A stretch of DNA of 64,000 nt from Runella zeae DSM 19591 (GCF_000423565.1 NZ_KE384045.1:117968-181967); one strand, 5' to 3'. Positions 19,024 through 28,369 are shown, counted from the stretch's first letter. The notes: generated from the sequence alone by a model not told the origin. A program made the numbers and translations.

Positions 19024-19608
19024 TTAGGAAATCAGTTTTGAACGCTTGCTTTTGGAAAGAATGTATCGCACAATCCCAACGGCGGCGTAGGCCGCTCCGA
19101 TGCCAATAACACTGCCCACTAATACATCAAAAGGATAATGCACGCCTACATAAATGCGGCTATACGACACAATAGCCGCCCAAGGAAAAAAGAACCATCC
19201 CACCCAAGCAAAACGATGCCCTACTAGCAGCCACAACGCCATTGCTAACCCAAAACTATTGGCTGCGTGGGAGGATGCAAAACCGTACGTGCCTCCGCAA
19301 CTTTCCACTACAAGATGAATTTTGTTAGACAAATAACTCACATAACAAGGACGCAGACGCTCGACCCAAGGTTTGAGTAAGCCTGAGGCCGCTTGGTCGG
19401 CAAACAAAATAGTCAGAATCAATGCGCCAATCATGCCCGCCGCTGCTTGCTTGTATTGCCAAATCAGCCAAATGATAAGCAGGGCATAAAGTGGAATCCA
19501 AGTGTTACGCTGCGTAACCCAATACATCAAGGTGTCGGCCCAAGGAGCGTGAGCACCATTGAGGGTTAGAAAAAGGCGCGTATCTAATTCTTGGATTTGG
19601 TGGAGCAT
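19024..19608 (-). CDS. PAP2-family membrane phosphatase
   Basis: A 194-residue integral membrane protein with about five or six helices. The three acid-phosphatase motifs are present: KPWVERLRP (motif 1), SSHAANS with the catalytic His (motif 2, a PSGH variant), and SRIYVGVHYPFD (motif 3, SRx5Hx3D). Substrates in this family are lipid phosphates such as undecaprenyl pyrophosphate or phosphatidic acid; which one is not readable. It follows trpS by 14 bp on the same strand, so the two are probably cotranscribed. Confidence 0.9.
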   Translation of the reverse strand: MLHQIQELDTRLFLTLNGAHAPWADTLMYWVTQRNTWIPLYALLIIWLIWQYKQAAAGMIGALILTILFADQAASGLLKPWVERLRPCYVSYLSNKIHLVVESCGGTYGFASSHAANSFGLAMALWLLVGHRFAWVGWFFFPWAAIVSYSRIYVGVHYPFDVLVGSVIGIGAAYAAVGIVRYILSKSKRSKLIS

Positions 19609-19622
19609 TGGAGAAAAATATT

Positions 19623-20600
19623 TTAGTTTAAGCCCATTTTTTCTCGTACATCGGCTATTTTTTTTGCGGCAATTTCGCGCGCTTTAGCTTCACCTTCTTG
19701 CAGTTTTTGCTCAAGGGCTGCGGGGTTTTCGGTATAATAATATTGAAACAATTCCCGCTCTTTGGCAAAACGTGTTTTCATAACCTCATACAGGGCTTGC
19801 TTGGCGTGACCATAGCCATAGCCTCCTTTGAGGTAGTTTTGACGCATGGTTTCGGTTTCGGTTTCGGTGGCTATGAGCGAAAACAGCTTAAATGTAATAT
19901 CCGTATCGGGGTTTTTAGGCTCCTCCAGAGGAGTAGAGTCTGACAGTATCTTTTTTGTTACTTTTTGAAGTTCTTTTTCTGACAAGAAAATATCAATGTA
20001 GTTTCCGTAAGATTTGCTCATTTTTTGGCCATCAATTCCCGGAATTGTCATCAAACGCTCGTCAATTTTACCCTCTGGAATTACAAACGTTTCGCCATAA
20101 GTACGATTAAACGTCTCGGCCATATCGCGGGTGATTTCTAAGTGCTGTTTTTGATCTTTTCCTACGGGTACAAAATTGGCATCATACAAAATAATGTCGG
20201 CGGCCATCAATACAGGATACACAAACAACCCCGCGTTGACATCCGCTAGGCGATCAGATTTGTCTTTGAATGAGTGAGCATTGGCCAGCATAGGGTAGGG
20301 AGTCAAACATGACAAATACCACGTGAGCTCTGTATGATACGCCGCCACGCGCGATTGTCGATAAAAAACTACTTTGTCGGTATCGAGGCCACAGGCAAGC
20401 CAAGCGGCCGCTACTGCACGCGTATTGTCTTTGAGGAGTTGACCATCTTTGATCGTAGTAAGCGAATGCAAATCAGCAATAAACAAAAAAGACTCATTGC
20501 CAGATTGTTGAGAGAGTTGGATAGCGGGCAAAATCGCACCCAAAATATTGCCTAGGTGTGGCTTGCCGCTGCTTTGAATACCAGTTAAGATTCGTGACAT
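19623..20600 (-). CDS. trpS: Tryptophanyl-tRNA synthetase
   Basis: Class I synthetase that charges tRNA-Trp. From ATG 20600 (MSRILTGIQSSGKPHLGN) it is 325 residues. It shows the HIGH-equivalent KPHLGN (about 13-18), VPVGKDQKQHLEITRDMAET (about 142-161) and the KMSKS motif (about 191-195). The longer frame starting at 20705 lacks family sequence and would overlap the divergent gene's start. It is followed closely by the PAP2 gene. Confidence 0.96.
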   Translation of the reverse strand: MSRILTGIQSSGKPHLGNILGAILPAIQLSQQSGNESFLFIADLHSLTTIKDGQLLKDNTRAVAAAWLACGLDTDKVVFYRQSRVAAYHTELTWYLSCLTPYPMLANAHSFKDKSDRLADVNAGLFVYPVLMAADIILYDANFVPVGKDQKQHLEITRDMAETFNRTYGETFVIPEGKIDERLMTIPGIDGQKMSKSYGNYIDIFLSEKELQKVTKKILSDSTPLEEPKNPDTDITFKLFSLIATETETETMRQNYLKGGYGYGHAKQALYEVMKTRFAKERELFQYYYTENPAALEQKLQEGEAKAREIAAKKIADVREKMGLN

Positions 20601-20695
20601 TGTACGCAGATTAGAGTTGAGAAACTTACAAATGCCCCAATAGGCTCTGTAAAGCGGGACAAAATTGCTATTTTTAGGCCAAAATATGAAATCTG

Positions 20696-21376
20696 ATGTT
20701 GACACAGCCTACTTTTCAATTCCTGAAGGATTTAGCCGAAAACAATAACCGAGAGTGGTTTGCCGAGAATCGTGCCCGCTATGAAACCGCCAAAAAAGAG
20801 TTTGAAAAATTTGTAGAAGCCTTATTGAAGGGTGTAAGCGAATTTGAAGCCTTACCCAATACTACTGCCAAAGATTGTATCTTCCGTATCAATCGTGATA
20901 TTCGTTTTTCGAAAGATAAATCTCCTTACAAACAATGGTTTAGTGCGGCGATTGGGCCGGGAGGAAGGCATTCGGGGCGTATCGATTTTTATGTACATAT
21001 CCAAGCAGGAGAGTCGTTTTTAGGGGCAGGAATGTGGAATCCTACGCCCAAGCAGTTGGCCAAGTTTCGGCAAGAAATTGATTTTAATCCACAAGCGCTG
21101 AAATCAATCATCGAAACGCCAGAATTTAGGGATTATTTTCCCGAAATATGGGGCGAAACCCTCCAACGTCCGCCCAAAGGCTATACCGAAGACCATCCCG
21201 ACGTGGAGCTGCTGAAACGCAAACAGTTGTTTTTCATGCACAAATACACCGACAAGGAAGTGATGTCGGCAGGATTTGTGGCAGAAGTGATCAAAGGAAG
21301 TCGCTTGATTAAGCCTTATTGTGATTTATTAAACTATTTGTTTTTTGAAGAAACAGAAGAGACTTTTGAACTGTAA
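20696..21376 (+). CDS. DUF2461 (TIGR02453) protein
   Basis: A 226-residue cytoplasmic protein of DUF2461. Signature stretches are TFQFLKDLAENNNREWFAEN (residues 5-24), FRINRDIRFSKDKSPYKQWF (about 63-82), GRIDFYVHIQAGESFLGAG (about 95-113) and PPKGYTEDHPDVELLKRKQL (about 162-181). The family is widespread and its activity is not known to me. It is divergent from trpS across a 95-bp gap. Confidence 0.88.
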   Translation: MLTQPTFQFLKDLAENNNREWFAENRARYETAKKEFEKFVEALLKGVSEFEALPNTTAKDCIFRINRDIRFSKDKSPYKQWFSAAIGPGGRHSGRIDFYVHIQAGESFLGAGMWNPTPKQLAKFRQEIDFNPQALKSIIETPEFRDYFPEIWGETLQRPPKGYTEDHPDVELLKRKQLFFMHKYTDKEVMSAGFVAEVIKGSRLIKPYCDLLNYLFFEETEETFEL

Positions 21377-21432
21377 GGACGCTCATTAAAATTTTTTGTA
21401 TCTTTATTCTAACTTTTAACTTACGATTTGTA

Positions 21433-21861
21433 ATGGGTTTAGTATATGCTGAAATAGAGCTAATCAATGCAGGTGATTTAGAATTAGCTAGGAGATTTTA
21501 TATTGGAGAAGACGAAATAAAACGGATGAGGGTAACGGGCCTGGTAGATACAGGCAGCTATATGTTGTGTATCAATGAGTCGATTCAGGCGCAGATGCAA
21601 TTTCCGGTTATGGAAAAGCGTATTGGACAAATGGCCAATGGTGAGCGTATTGAGTGTGACGTAGTGAGCCAAGTAGAGTTGCGTTTTAAGAATCGCCGCA
21701 CCATTTGTAATGCCATGATTTTGCCCGGAGATAGTGAAGTGCTTATCGGAGCTATTCCGCTCGAAGACATGGATGTTTTGATTCATCCTTTACGCCAAGA
21801 ATTGATTGTCAATCCAGAACATCCTTATTTTGCACAAATGAAATTAAAAAATGTAAAATAA
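21433..21861 (+). CDS. Retropepsin-like clan AA aspartic protease
   Basis: A 142-residue soluble protein. It carries the catalytic loop LVDTGSYMLCI (about 37-47) and the second half-domain signature VLIGAIPLEDMDVLIHP (about 102-118), the arrangement of bacterial single-domain clan AA proteases that act as dimers. No signal peptide is present. It lies 56 bp after the DUF2461 gene and may be cotranscribed. Substrate unknown. Confidence 0.82.
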   Translation: MGLVYAEIELINAGDLELARRFYIGEDEIKRMRVTGLVDTGSYMLCINESIQAQMQFPVMEKRIGQMANGERIECDVVSQVELRFKNRRTICNAMILPGDSEVLIGAIPLEDMDVLIHPLRQELIVNPEHPYFAQMKLKNVK

Positions 21862-21885
21862 GTGATTGATTTTAAGGGTGTTTAA

Positions 21886-21937
21886 TAGAAATAGGCTGCA
21901 TTTAAAAAAAATGCAGCCTATTTCTATTTTTGTTTTT
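21886..21937 (+). terminator. Strong terminator after the protease gene
   Basis: A perfect 18-bp stem (21886-21903 with 21909-21926) with a 5-nt loop, followed by TTTTTGTTTTTTT. Confidence 0.9.
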
Positions 21938-21966
21938 TTATATTTGCATCGAAAATAATCCTCACC

Positions 21967-22044
21967 ATGAACATACCTATTTTTTCTTCTAAACAATTGT
22001 ACGAAAAATATTTCTTCTGCAAGGAAATTTGTACTCTTAAATAA
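21967..22044 (+). CDS. Possible 25-residue small ORF
   Basis: ATG at 21967 to TAA ending 22044, encoding a 25-residue peptide that starts MNIPIFSSK and contains two cysteines. A TATATTTG box (21939-21946) lies 20 bp upstream. It sits in the leader of the lipoprotein gene at 22094, so it may instead be non-coding leader or a relic. Confidence 0.2.
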   Translation: MNIPIFSSKQLYEKYFFCKEICTLK

Positions 22045-22093
22045 AGCTCACTGGCGTATTAAATCTAATTTTTCACTTAAATATCAATTCCAC

Positions 22094-22471
22094 ATGTTCA
22101 AAAAAAGTGTACTATTTTTGATTCTGTTTGTATCGTTTATGGCTTGTAAATCTGATAAAGACGAAGCCTGTATTGCCCCTTCTATCGAAAAAAATATCGT
22201 CAATACTTGGAAAGCAAGTATAATAGAAGATAATAAAGTAACCGATACTGGAGAGATGATTTTTTTAGCTGATGGTACAGTAAAAGACACTAAAAATATT
22301 ATTGTAGGAGAACCTATAGATTCGATTACTTGGAAAGTAGTAGATGGAAAGGTAGAAATGGAATTTTCGGATGATGGTATATCAGTTGGATTTGGGTATT
22401 TTATAAAAGAAAATAGCTGTAATAAAATTGTTCTTCTTTCAGGGTTTTTTACTTTAGAACTGACCAAATAG
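22094..22471 (+). CDS. Small lipocalin-like lipoprotein
   Basis: A 125-residue exported lipoprotein (SFMACKSDKDEAC, lipobox Cys at 18). The mature part has the short strand pattern of Bacteroidetes lipocalin-like stress lipoproteins: NTWKASIIEDNKVTDTGEM, IFLADGTVKD, ITWKVVDGKVEMEF. Two further cysteines (about 26 and 110) could pair. It has its own terminator immediately after. The ligand is unknown. Confidence 0.7.
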   Translation: MFKKSVLFLILFVSFMACKSDKDEACIAPSIEKNIVNTWKASIIEDNKVTDTGEMIFLADGTVKDTKNIIVGEPIDSITWKVVDGKVEMEFSDDGISVGFGYFIKENSCNKIVLLSGFFTLELTK

Positions 22472-22490
22472 TTTTACTTGTCAATACGAC

Positions 22491-22519
22491 CCTCGGCAAC
22501 GCTTTGAGCGTTGCCGAGG
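22491..22519. terminator. Bidirectional terminator
   Basis: CCTCGGCAACGCT (22491-22503) pairs perfectly with AGCGTTGCCGAGG (22507-22519). It lies between convergent genes. Confidence 0.75.
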
Positions 22520-22540
22520 ATGTTTAAAGAAAGACAGTTG

Positions 22541-23185
22541 CTATTTTTTGAAATCTTGAATATCATTATAAAGAGTAATGGACTTCAATACATTGTCCCA
22601 TTCTTTGCCTCCAAATATCATCCTAAACCACTTTTTGTCTTTGTTTTTATAGTTGATATTGAAAAATAGCCAAAGAGAAACCAATACAAACAAAAGTGTA
22701 ATGGCCAGGTTTACAATAAGATAAGACTGATTATTGACACTAAACATCTCCTTGCGTAGATAAAAGGTGCTCCAAACGGGAAGCTGCAAAAAAAGAATCC
22801 GTGCCACCCAAAGAGAAGAAGAGCGTAGAGATGTGAGCTTTTCTTGGGTAGCTACTACTGGGTCGCTGATATCGATTTGATGAATGACAATCAATTGATA
22901 CAAATAAATAAAAAGAGCTAGTTTGGTTAATATGACCTGAATACCTGCCGAAATCAAAAAGAATAAACTTGCTACTTCGAATAGCTGCCAAAGAATGGTA
23001 TCTATCACAAATACCCACCCAATACCTGCCAACATTGCAAATATTTTGATTGGTTTTATAGAGTTTAGCAAACTGGCAGCTTGCATTTTTGTGATGCTTT
23101 CAGTGTTTTTTTTGTTAATCAAAAGGCTTTCCTCTAACCGATTGTTATAAGATTGCCATAGTTCTTTAAGTGCTAATTCTTCCAT
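22541..23185 (-). CDS. Membrane protein partnered with the ECF sigma factor
   Basis: A 214-residue protein with a soluble N-terminus (EELALKELWQSYNNRLEES) and four hydrophobic helices (about 45-65, 68-95, 125-145, 155-175). It begins 4 bp after the stop of the ECF sigma gene, so the two are cotranscribed. The position and the cytoplasmic N-terminal helix suggest an anti-sigma or membrane sensor role. No zinc-binding anti-sigma motif is visible, so the role is inferred from context. Confidence 0.7.
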   Translation of the reverse strand: MEELALKELWQSYNNRLEESLLINKKNTESITKMQAASLLNSIKPIKIFAMLAGIGWVFVIDTILWQLFEVASLFFLISAGIQVILTKLALFIYLYQLIVIHQIDISDPVVATQEKLTSLRSSSLWVARILFLQLPVWSTFYLRKEMFSVNNQSYLIVNLAITLLFVLVSLWLFFNINYKNKDKKWFRMIFGGKEWDNVLKSITLYNDIQDFKK

Positions 23186-23189
23186 TGTT

Positions 23190-23696
23190 TTAAAGATTTT
23201 GTTTAGAAAATCGTTGTCTTAGTTTTTCTTTTATTCGACCTACTTTTGTAGAAACATTGCTGACCGATAGTCCCAAAATATCAGCTATTTCGGTTTGACT
23301 TTTGTCTTCTAAATAAAGCAATATCAGTGCTTTGTCGAGTTCTTTGAGTTCGTCGATAAATTTTTCGAGTAGGCTCAATTGGTGCTCTTTTTCGGAAGAT
23401 TCAAGCGCGGGAAGTTGATAAAAGTCTTCGTTGAGCGAAATGAGATTTCCCTCTCTAACAACCTTCTTCCGATGAAACGAAATCGCTACGTTTAGGGCAA
23501 TACGGTACAGCCAGGTAGACAATGCAAACTGTGGATTATATTTGGGAAAATGCTGCCAAACTTGAATCAGAATCTCTTGCAGGAGGTCTTGGCGGTCGTC
23601 TTCATTTCGACAATACATTTTGGCTACTTTGAAAAAAAGCCCTTTGTTTTGCTGGACGAGTTGCTCAAAAAGTATTTTTTGGTTTTGAGTTTGCAT
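23190..23696 (-). CDS. RNA polymerase sigma factor, ECF subfamily
   Basis: A 168-residue sigma-70 family factor. Region 2 includes CRNEDDRQDLLQEILIQVWQ and FALSTWLYRIALNVAISFHR (about 30-80), and region 4 is LLYLEDKSQTEIADILGLSV (about 127-146) followed by SNVSTKVGRIKEKLRQRF. ATG 23696 (MQTQNQ) is preferred over the upstream in-frame start. The partner membrane protein follows directly. The regulon is unknown. Confidence 0.92.
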   Translation of the reverse strand: MQTQNQKILFEQLVQQNKGLFFKVAKMYCRNEDDRQDLLQEILIQVWQHFPKYNPQFALSTWLYRIALNVAISFHRKKVVREGNLISLNEDFYQLPALESSEKEHQLSLLEKFIDELKELDKALILLYLEDKSQTEIADILGLSVSNVSTKVGRIKEKLRQRFSKQNL

Positions 23697-23888
23697 AGGT
23701 GATTTTCCTAAGAAACAAGAGATAAGATATCTCCCCAAACAATACTTGAGGATAGGCTAGAAGCGGTGATTTGTTGTTTTTTCATAGAATCGAATCATTG
23801 ATGTTTAGTTCTGTTTTGCACAATGATTCGCAGAAGGTGCCCAAATCTCACACCTATATTCTAAAATTTTTTGTCTAATACGAAACGC

Positions 23889-24452
23889 TTAGTAGTTAGG
23901 ATTCTTTTTTTTGATTTTAGCACGCTTGGGAGCTTTAGGGGAAGAAGTTTCTTCGTCTTCAAAAAAATCATTTTGTGACCTATTTGAAGCGTTGTTTGCG
24001 GGATGTATGATGACCGAATGTGTGCCATCCGAATTTATTTTAGTCGTAGTAGGGCCGTTATTTATGATGACTGTATGAGAGCCATCAGGATTGGTTTTGG
24101 TGAGGGTATTTCCGGTGCGTACCATGGTAGTATGTGTACCATCGGGATTGACTTCCAGGGAGTGATTGCCATTATGATATATCACTGAGTGAGTACCATT
24201 AGGGTTTACTTTCACGGAAGTATTGCCGTTGTGGATAGTAGTGTGAGTACCTTCTGGAGTGACTTGGGTAGATATATTGCCATTGTGGTGAGTCACGGAA
24301 TGTGTACCGTTTGGATTGACCTGAACCGACACATTGCCGTGATGGTGAATGACGGAGTGTGTACCGTCTGGATTGACTTGAATCGAAGGGCTTTGCGCAT
24401 GTACAAAATCGACTCCTATAACTGAACAGAAACAAAGAATGAAAGCTTTCAT
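23889..24452 (-). CDS. Secreted protein of tandem 18-19-residue NPDGTHSV repeats
   Basis: A 187-residue protein with a signal peptide (about 1-19, ending VHAQ). About seven tandem units follow (about 20-155), each of the form V-NP-(D/N)-GTHSVIHHNGN-x-S, rich in His, Asn and Gly. A short basic tail ends in KKKNPNY. Regular repeat spacing suggests an extended beta-solenoid or a metal-binding scaffold (two or three His per unit). No family that I can name; the function is unknown. Confidence 0.7.
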   Translation of the reverse strand: MKAFILCFCSVIGVDFVHAQSPSIQVNPDGTHSVIHHHGNVSVQVNPNGTHSVTHHNGNISTQVTPEGTHTTIHNGNTSVKVNPNGTHSVIYHNGNHSLEVNPDGTHTTMVRTGNTLTKTNPDGSHTVIINNGPTTTKINSDGTHSVIIHPANNASNRSQNDFFEDEETSSPKAPKRAKIKKKNPNY

Positions 24453-24485
24453 GGATGGCTGATGTAGTTTAGAGGAGATAAGACA

Positions 24486-24863
24486 TTAACTTATGTCGGT
24501 AAGTTTGATGATTTTGTGGTTGAAAAATTGGAAGATAGATTTACCATGCAGGCGCAGTTCATCACCTTTCTTAAGGCCGTTGGGAAAATCCATTTCTAAA
24601 ATCGCAAAATAATCAATCTCTATTTCGGTCGTATCGTCTTTATGCTGAAAAGATTTGATAAACTGACGCCGTTTGGAAAAGTAGCTTTTTGCGACTTCGG
24701 CTTGTTCTTTAAAAGCGGCTAGGCCAGTTAGCGTCATATTTAATTGGCCGTGAGAGATATTTTCAAATACAATGTTGTTGTCAAAATCACCCACCATTTT
24801 GTCGGTATCGTATTCGTTGTAGCCTTCTACATAGTTACGAATCATTTGTTCTCTATTAATCAT
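24486..24863 (-). CDS. SnoaL/NTF2-like protein
   Basis: A 125-residue single-domain protein with an NTF2-fold pattern: MINREQMIRNYVEGYNEYDT (helix 1), MVGDFDNNIVFENISHGQLN, TGLAAFKEQAEVAKSYF, then the strands IEIDYFAIL and ELRLHGKSIFQFFNHKIIKL. There is no signal peptide. The family includes isomerases, hydrolases and non-catalytic binding proteins, so no activity is assigned. Confidence 0.72.
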   Translation of the reverse strand: MINREQMIRNYVEGYNEYDTDKMVGDFDNNIVFENISHGQLNMTLTGLAAFKEQAEVAKSYFSKRRQFIKSFQHKDDTTEIEIDYFAILEMDFPNGLKKGDELRLHGKSIFQFFNHKIIKLTDIS

Positions 24864-24899
24864 GATTTTTGGAGGTTAAGCATCTGGTTTTCAGTGAGA

Positions 24900-25190
24900 T
24901 TACGAAGGTGTGGCTTTTTTCTGAATTTTTCCATTTTCAAAAGTCGCTTCGTATTCGATTTCGTCGAGTTTGTTGAATCGAATCCAATGACCGTGTTTTT
25001 TTCCGTGGTAAAAATTGCCCATTTGCCACAGCTGCCCTGTAGCTCTGTAAAATTTCCATTCTCCTTGCATCACGCCATGAAGCGCAGCGCCTTGCGCTTT
25101 GATAGTTCCGTCTTTGAAATAGTAGGTCAGTGTATCACCTTGCTGCTCGTGCATTATCTGACCGTTGTTATAATGATTTTTGGTATTCAT
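24900..25190 (-). CDS. MORN-2/YwqK-like repeat protein
   Basis: A 96-residue protein made of short beta-hairpin repeats of the MORN_2 type: YYNNGQI-like start, YYFKDGTIKAQGA, MQGEWKFYRATGQLWQMGNF, KKHGHWIRFN. Often annotated as a YwqK-family antitoxin, though no toxin is adjacent and that label is weak. Cytoplasmic; function unknown. Confidence 0.68.
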   Translation of the reverse strand: MNTKNHYNNGQIMHEQQGDTLTYYFKDGTIKAQGAALHGVMQGEWKFYRATGQLWQMGNFYHGKKHGHWIRFNKLDEIEYEATFENGKIQKKATPS

Positions 25191-25216
25191 CTATGAAGAG
25201 GTTGAAGATGAGGAGA

Positions 25217-27769
25217 TTATTTGATTATTTGCATTTTGCAAGTGTATGCTCCGTAATTTGTCTTTAAAACAACAATATAGTTTCCATTTGCCAACGTGTG
25301 AGTATCTAGCAGATAGCTATGCTCTCCTTCTGGATAATATTCTTCTAATAAGGGTTTAATTTTAGCACCACTTTCATTGTACATAGAAAGACTTATAGGG
25401 GAAGCTTTGGGAAGGCTAAACTTAATTTGAGCCATATCGGTGGTGGGATTTGGGAAACTTTCTACTTGAATTTTAGAAGAAGGTGCTGTGGAGTTGATTG
25501 CTAAAATTACAACCGCTACCTCCTCTGAAAGCGTACTTTCGCAGCCTTCAGGACTTGCCAAAACTGAGTATTTTCCACTTAGTTGGGGTGTATATACCTG
25601 AGAGGTAGCTCCAGTTATGGGGACATTGCCGATATACCATTGATATCCTTTCTGACTAGTCGAAGCAGTTAGTTTTAGACCATCTTGCGTAATAGAAGGC
25701 TTTGTTTGTTTATTTTTTACTACCCATCCATTTGAAGTAGTGGTACATGTTGCTTCAGTAGCCGTAAGAGTGTAAGTTCCTGACTGGGTGATGATGAGGG
25801 TGGTGGTGTTTTCTCCAATTAATTCCTTGTCATTTAATTTCCATTGTAGCTTAGGTGACGTACCCGACACTGATGCTTCTAAGGTGAGACGTTCGTTGGG
25901 ACAAATACTATTTAGAGGTGAATTGATTTGAACTGATAAGCGACTAGCTTGTAGTACGATTGGTTGGGAAGCGGAGTTACAGCCATTGGTAGTGGCAATG
26001 ACTCGATAATTACCAGGTTGAGAAGCCACATAGCTACTATTATTGGCACCGTTAATATTTACCTCATCTTTTTGCCATTGGTAACTTACCTCATTTTGAG
26101 CTATTACTTCCAACGTAATAGAAGCATCCTTACAAATGAGGGTTGAGGCTACTGCTTTGAGGGAAGGTGGGGATGGCGGTATGACACTCAAATCAAACGG
26201 AAATTCATTAGAAAAACTTTTATCGCTCGAAACCACGCGCACCCGATAGCGATTTCCAGAAACTATGTTGGTAGGAATGGTAATAGTGCTCGAAACGTTT
26301 CCTCCCACAATCTCCCCAACTTTTAATGGAGAATTGAAATTGCCATTTACATCAGACAGTTCAATGGCATATACGCCCGAAATGCCCGTTCCTAAATTTA
26401 GAACTTCTATAGCTGCGGTGGTACTTGGACAAAGTTTAAGAGAAGATATACTATTGATTCCAACCCATCCCCTTAGATTGGCTTTTTGAGTTAATTGTTG
26501 ATAAATTTCATCATCAATAGGAAAGTTGAGGGTTCGAAAATCTTCCCTAAAATCTTTCCCATATGCGGCAGAAATGGCGGCTACCATTAGGGTTGCTCTA
26601 AATTTACTAGCAATCTCGGAGTTGGTATTTTGGGCAAATTTATTTCTAGTATCTGCGTCAAATACATTTTGGATAAATTTCATAAGCCTCTGAGTAGGGA
26701 TACGATAGCCTGTTTTGAGAGTGTTGCCATATTCCAAAAATTTATAACCAAGAGTGATAAAAGTTCCAAACGTTTCATCAGAGGGAGTAGAAGGATCATT
26801 CCAGGAAGAATATTTTTTGCCCTCATCTATATACTTTTGATATTGACTTTTGGCAAATGAAAAGGAACCATTAACATCTTTTTTTATGGCTTCTACTACC
26901 AAAGGACTGATGCCAAAATAAGAAGGATTGTTTAATATTTCGTAGCCAGTAGCATGTTGAAAAATCTGTGCTAATGATTCTGAAAATATAGCATTGGCCA
27001 GACCATCAATCTTTCCGCCTGAAATATAAGAGGAAGGTGTATTCAACGTAAAATTGTGCCCCATTTCATGAAAAAGAGATGAATAAGGTATCTCACTATT
27101 GAAGGTGCCCATGATGAGGCCTACTGGTTCTGAATACCAAAGCGAATATCCCCCGCCGTTTCTGGTAGGGTCCAGTAGGATAGCTTGTTTGTATTGATTA
27201 TTAATCTTTAGTACATCTTGATTGACAAAATCGTATTGAATAGCGGCACTTACTTCCATGACGTACTGAATAACATTTCTAGGTGTACCACTAAAATCAG
27301 CGTCTTTGAAAGGGGATAAAATATTGGGTATCCCATAACTTGGCAAACGAGTACTCTGTAAATTAACAGAGGTCGGGATTTCTACGGCAAGGGAGGGGGG
27401 CAGTTGGATAGTACGAGTAACCGAGATAGACGATGTGAATATAATATTTAATAGGACAAAATCAGTACTGCCATTGCTGTAAGTGGCAGTGACTTTTAGA
27501 ATATAGTCCTTTGTCTTGTCGGCATAGGTATGGCTTGTTGGAAAAAAACCGGTGGAAGAGGTGCCATCTCCCCATTCAAATTTGAAAGGAATAGTAGGAG
27601 CTTTGGAGTCAACTCCATTTACCTCAACAAAGCCAGTGGTTTGGTTGAGAGATGACACAGAAGGATTTAAAGTACTAGCGCCTTTGATGATTTTGTCATA
27701 ACTGAAGTTTTGGGCACTAGAAAAATAGCTTGTCACAAAAGCTATTAAAACAAGTAAAGATTTTTTCAT
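25217..27769 (-). CDS. Secreted putative metallopeptidase with T9SS type A sorting domain
   Basis: An 850-residue exported protein from ATG 27769. A signal peptide (about 1-20) is followed by a PKD-like domain (about 60-115, FKFEWGDGT), then a region with the zinc-peptidase motif HEMGH (H234, H238), Ig-like modules (from about 535, with cysteines and YQWQKDEVNINGANNSSYVA-type sequence), and a C-terminal sorting domain with FPNPTTDMAQIKF and LANGNYIVVLKT that ends KMQIIK. The tail predicts export by the type IX system and anchoring or release at the surface. Substrate unknown. Confidence 0.82.
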   Translation of the reverse strand: MKKSLLVLIAFVTSYFSSAQNFSYDKIIKGASTLNPSVSSLNQTTGFVEVNGVDSKAPTIPFKFEWGDGTSSTGFFPTSHTYADKTKDYILKVTATYSNGSTDFVLLNIIFTSSISVTRTIQLPPSLAVEIPTSVNLQSTRLPSYGIPNILSPFKDADFSGTPRNVIQYVMEVSAAIQYDFVNQDVLKINNQYKQAILLDPTRNGGGYSLWYSEPVGLIMGTFNSEIPYSSLFHEMGHNFTLNTPSSYISGGKIDGLANAIFSESLAQIFQHATGYEILNNPSYFGISPLVVEAIKKDVNGSFSFAKSQYQKYIDEGKKYSSWNDPSTPSDETFGTFITLGYKFLEYGNTLKTGYRIPTQRLMKFIQNVFDADTRNKFAQNTNSEIASKFRATLMVAAISAAYGKDFREDFRTLNFPIDDEIYQQLTQKANLRGWVGINSISSLKLCPSTTAAIEVLNLGTGISGVYAIELSDVNGNFNSPLKVGEIVGGNVSSTITIPTNIVSGNRYRVRVVSSDKSFSNEFPFDLSVIPPSPPSLKAVASTLICKDASITLEVIAQNEVSYQWQKDEVNINGANNSSYVASQPGNYRVIATTNGCNSASQPIVLQASRLSVQINSPLNSICPNERLTLEASVSGTSPKLQWKLNDKELIGENTTTLIITQSGTYTLTATEATCTTTSNGWVVKNKQTKPSITQDGLKLTASTSQKGYQWYIGNVPITGATSQVYTPQLSGKYSVLASPEGCESTLSEEVAVVILAINSTAPSSKIQVESFPNPTTDMAQIKFSLPKASPISLSMYNESGAKIKPLLEEYYPEGEHSYLLDTHTLANGNYIVVLKTNYGAYTCKMQIIK

Positions 27770-27860
27770 ATCGTATTCTCTAATTTGAAGCACCGTAGCT
27801 ATAAATAGCTCAATACAACAAATATAATGATTGTTAGAATTTTACATAGGAGTTGAAAAC

Positions 27861-27893
27861 AAAAAAACAGGCTTGTCATTCGGAACAAGCCTG
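27861..27893 (-). terminator. Terminator of the AhpD-like gene
   Basis: CAGGCTTGT (27868-27876) pairs with ACAAGCCTG (27885-27893), followed in the minus direction by seven T. Confidence 0.85.
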
Positions 27894-27931
27894 CTTCAAA
27901 ATAAATGCTTTTTTTGTTTTAAGGAGTCGTG

Positions 27932-28369
27932 TTAAGCTATTTCCAAATGAGTACTTACCGCAATCCGGTTCCAAGTATTGATTGTGACAATAACCATCAG
28001 GATTTGGGCGATGATTTTTTCATCAAAAAATGCCTTGGCTTTAGCGTATGTTTCGTTTGAAAGTCCTCCTTGATGAATCAGTGTCACTTCTTCGGTCATG
28101 GCCAAAATGATTTTTTCTTCTTCCGTAAATAGGCTGGTTTCGCGCCAAGCATTGAGCAAAAAAATGCGTTGGGGTGTTTCACCATTCTTCAAGGCATCTT
28201 TGGTGTGCATATCAATGCAGAAAGCACAAGCATTGATTTGAGAAGCTCGGATTTTGATAAGTTCTTTATGAGTTTTTGCGAGTTGGATAGTTGCTAAATA
28301 ACCTTCTAATCCCAGCATTGCTTTGTAGGCTTGTGGCTCTGTATGCTGGATATTTATTCTCTTTTCCAT
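27932..28369 (-). CDS. AhpD/carboxymuconolactone-decarboxylase-family protein
   Basis: A 145-residue protein with the redox motif CAFCIDMH (C48, C51, H55) found in AhpD-like alkylhydroperoxidases. The start ATG 28369 is preferred over a TTG two codons upstream. It lies 71 bp downstream of a Crp/Fnr-type regulator on the same strand, a common pairing that suggests control by that regulator. Likely role: disposal of peroxides or reactive organic compounds. Confidence 0.85.
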   Translation of the reverse strand: MEKRINIQHTEPQAYKAMLGLEGYLATIQLAKTHKELIKIRASQINACAFCIDMHTKDALKNGETPQRIFLLNAWRETSLFTEEEKIILAMTEEVTLIHQGGLSNETYAKAKAFFDEKIIAQILMVIVTINTWNRIAVSTHLEIA

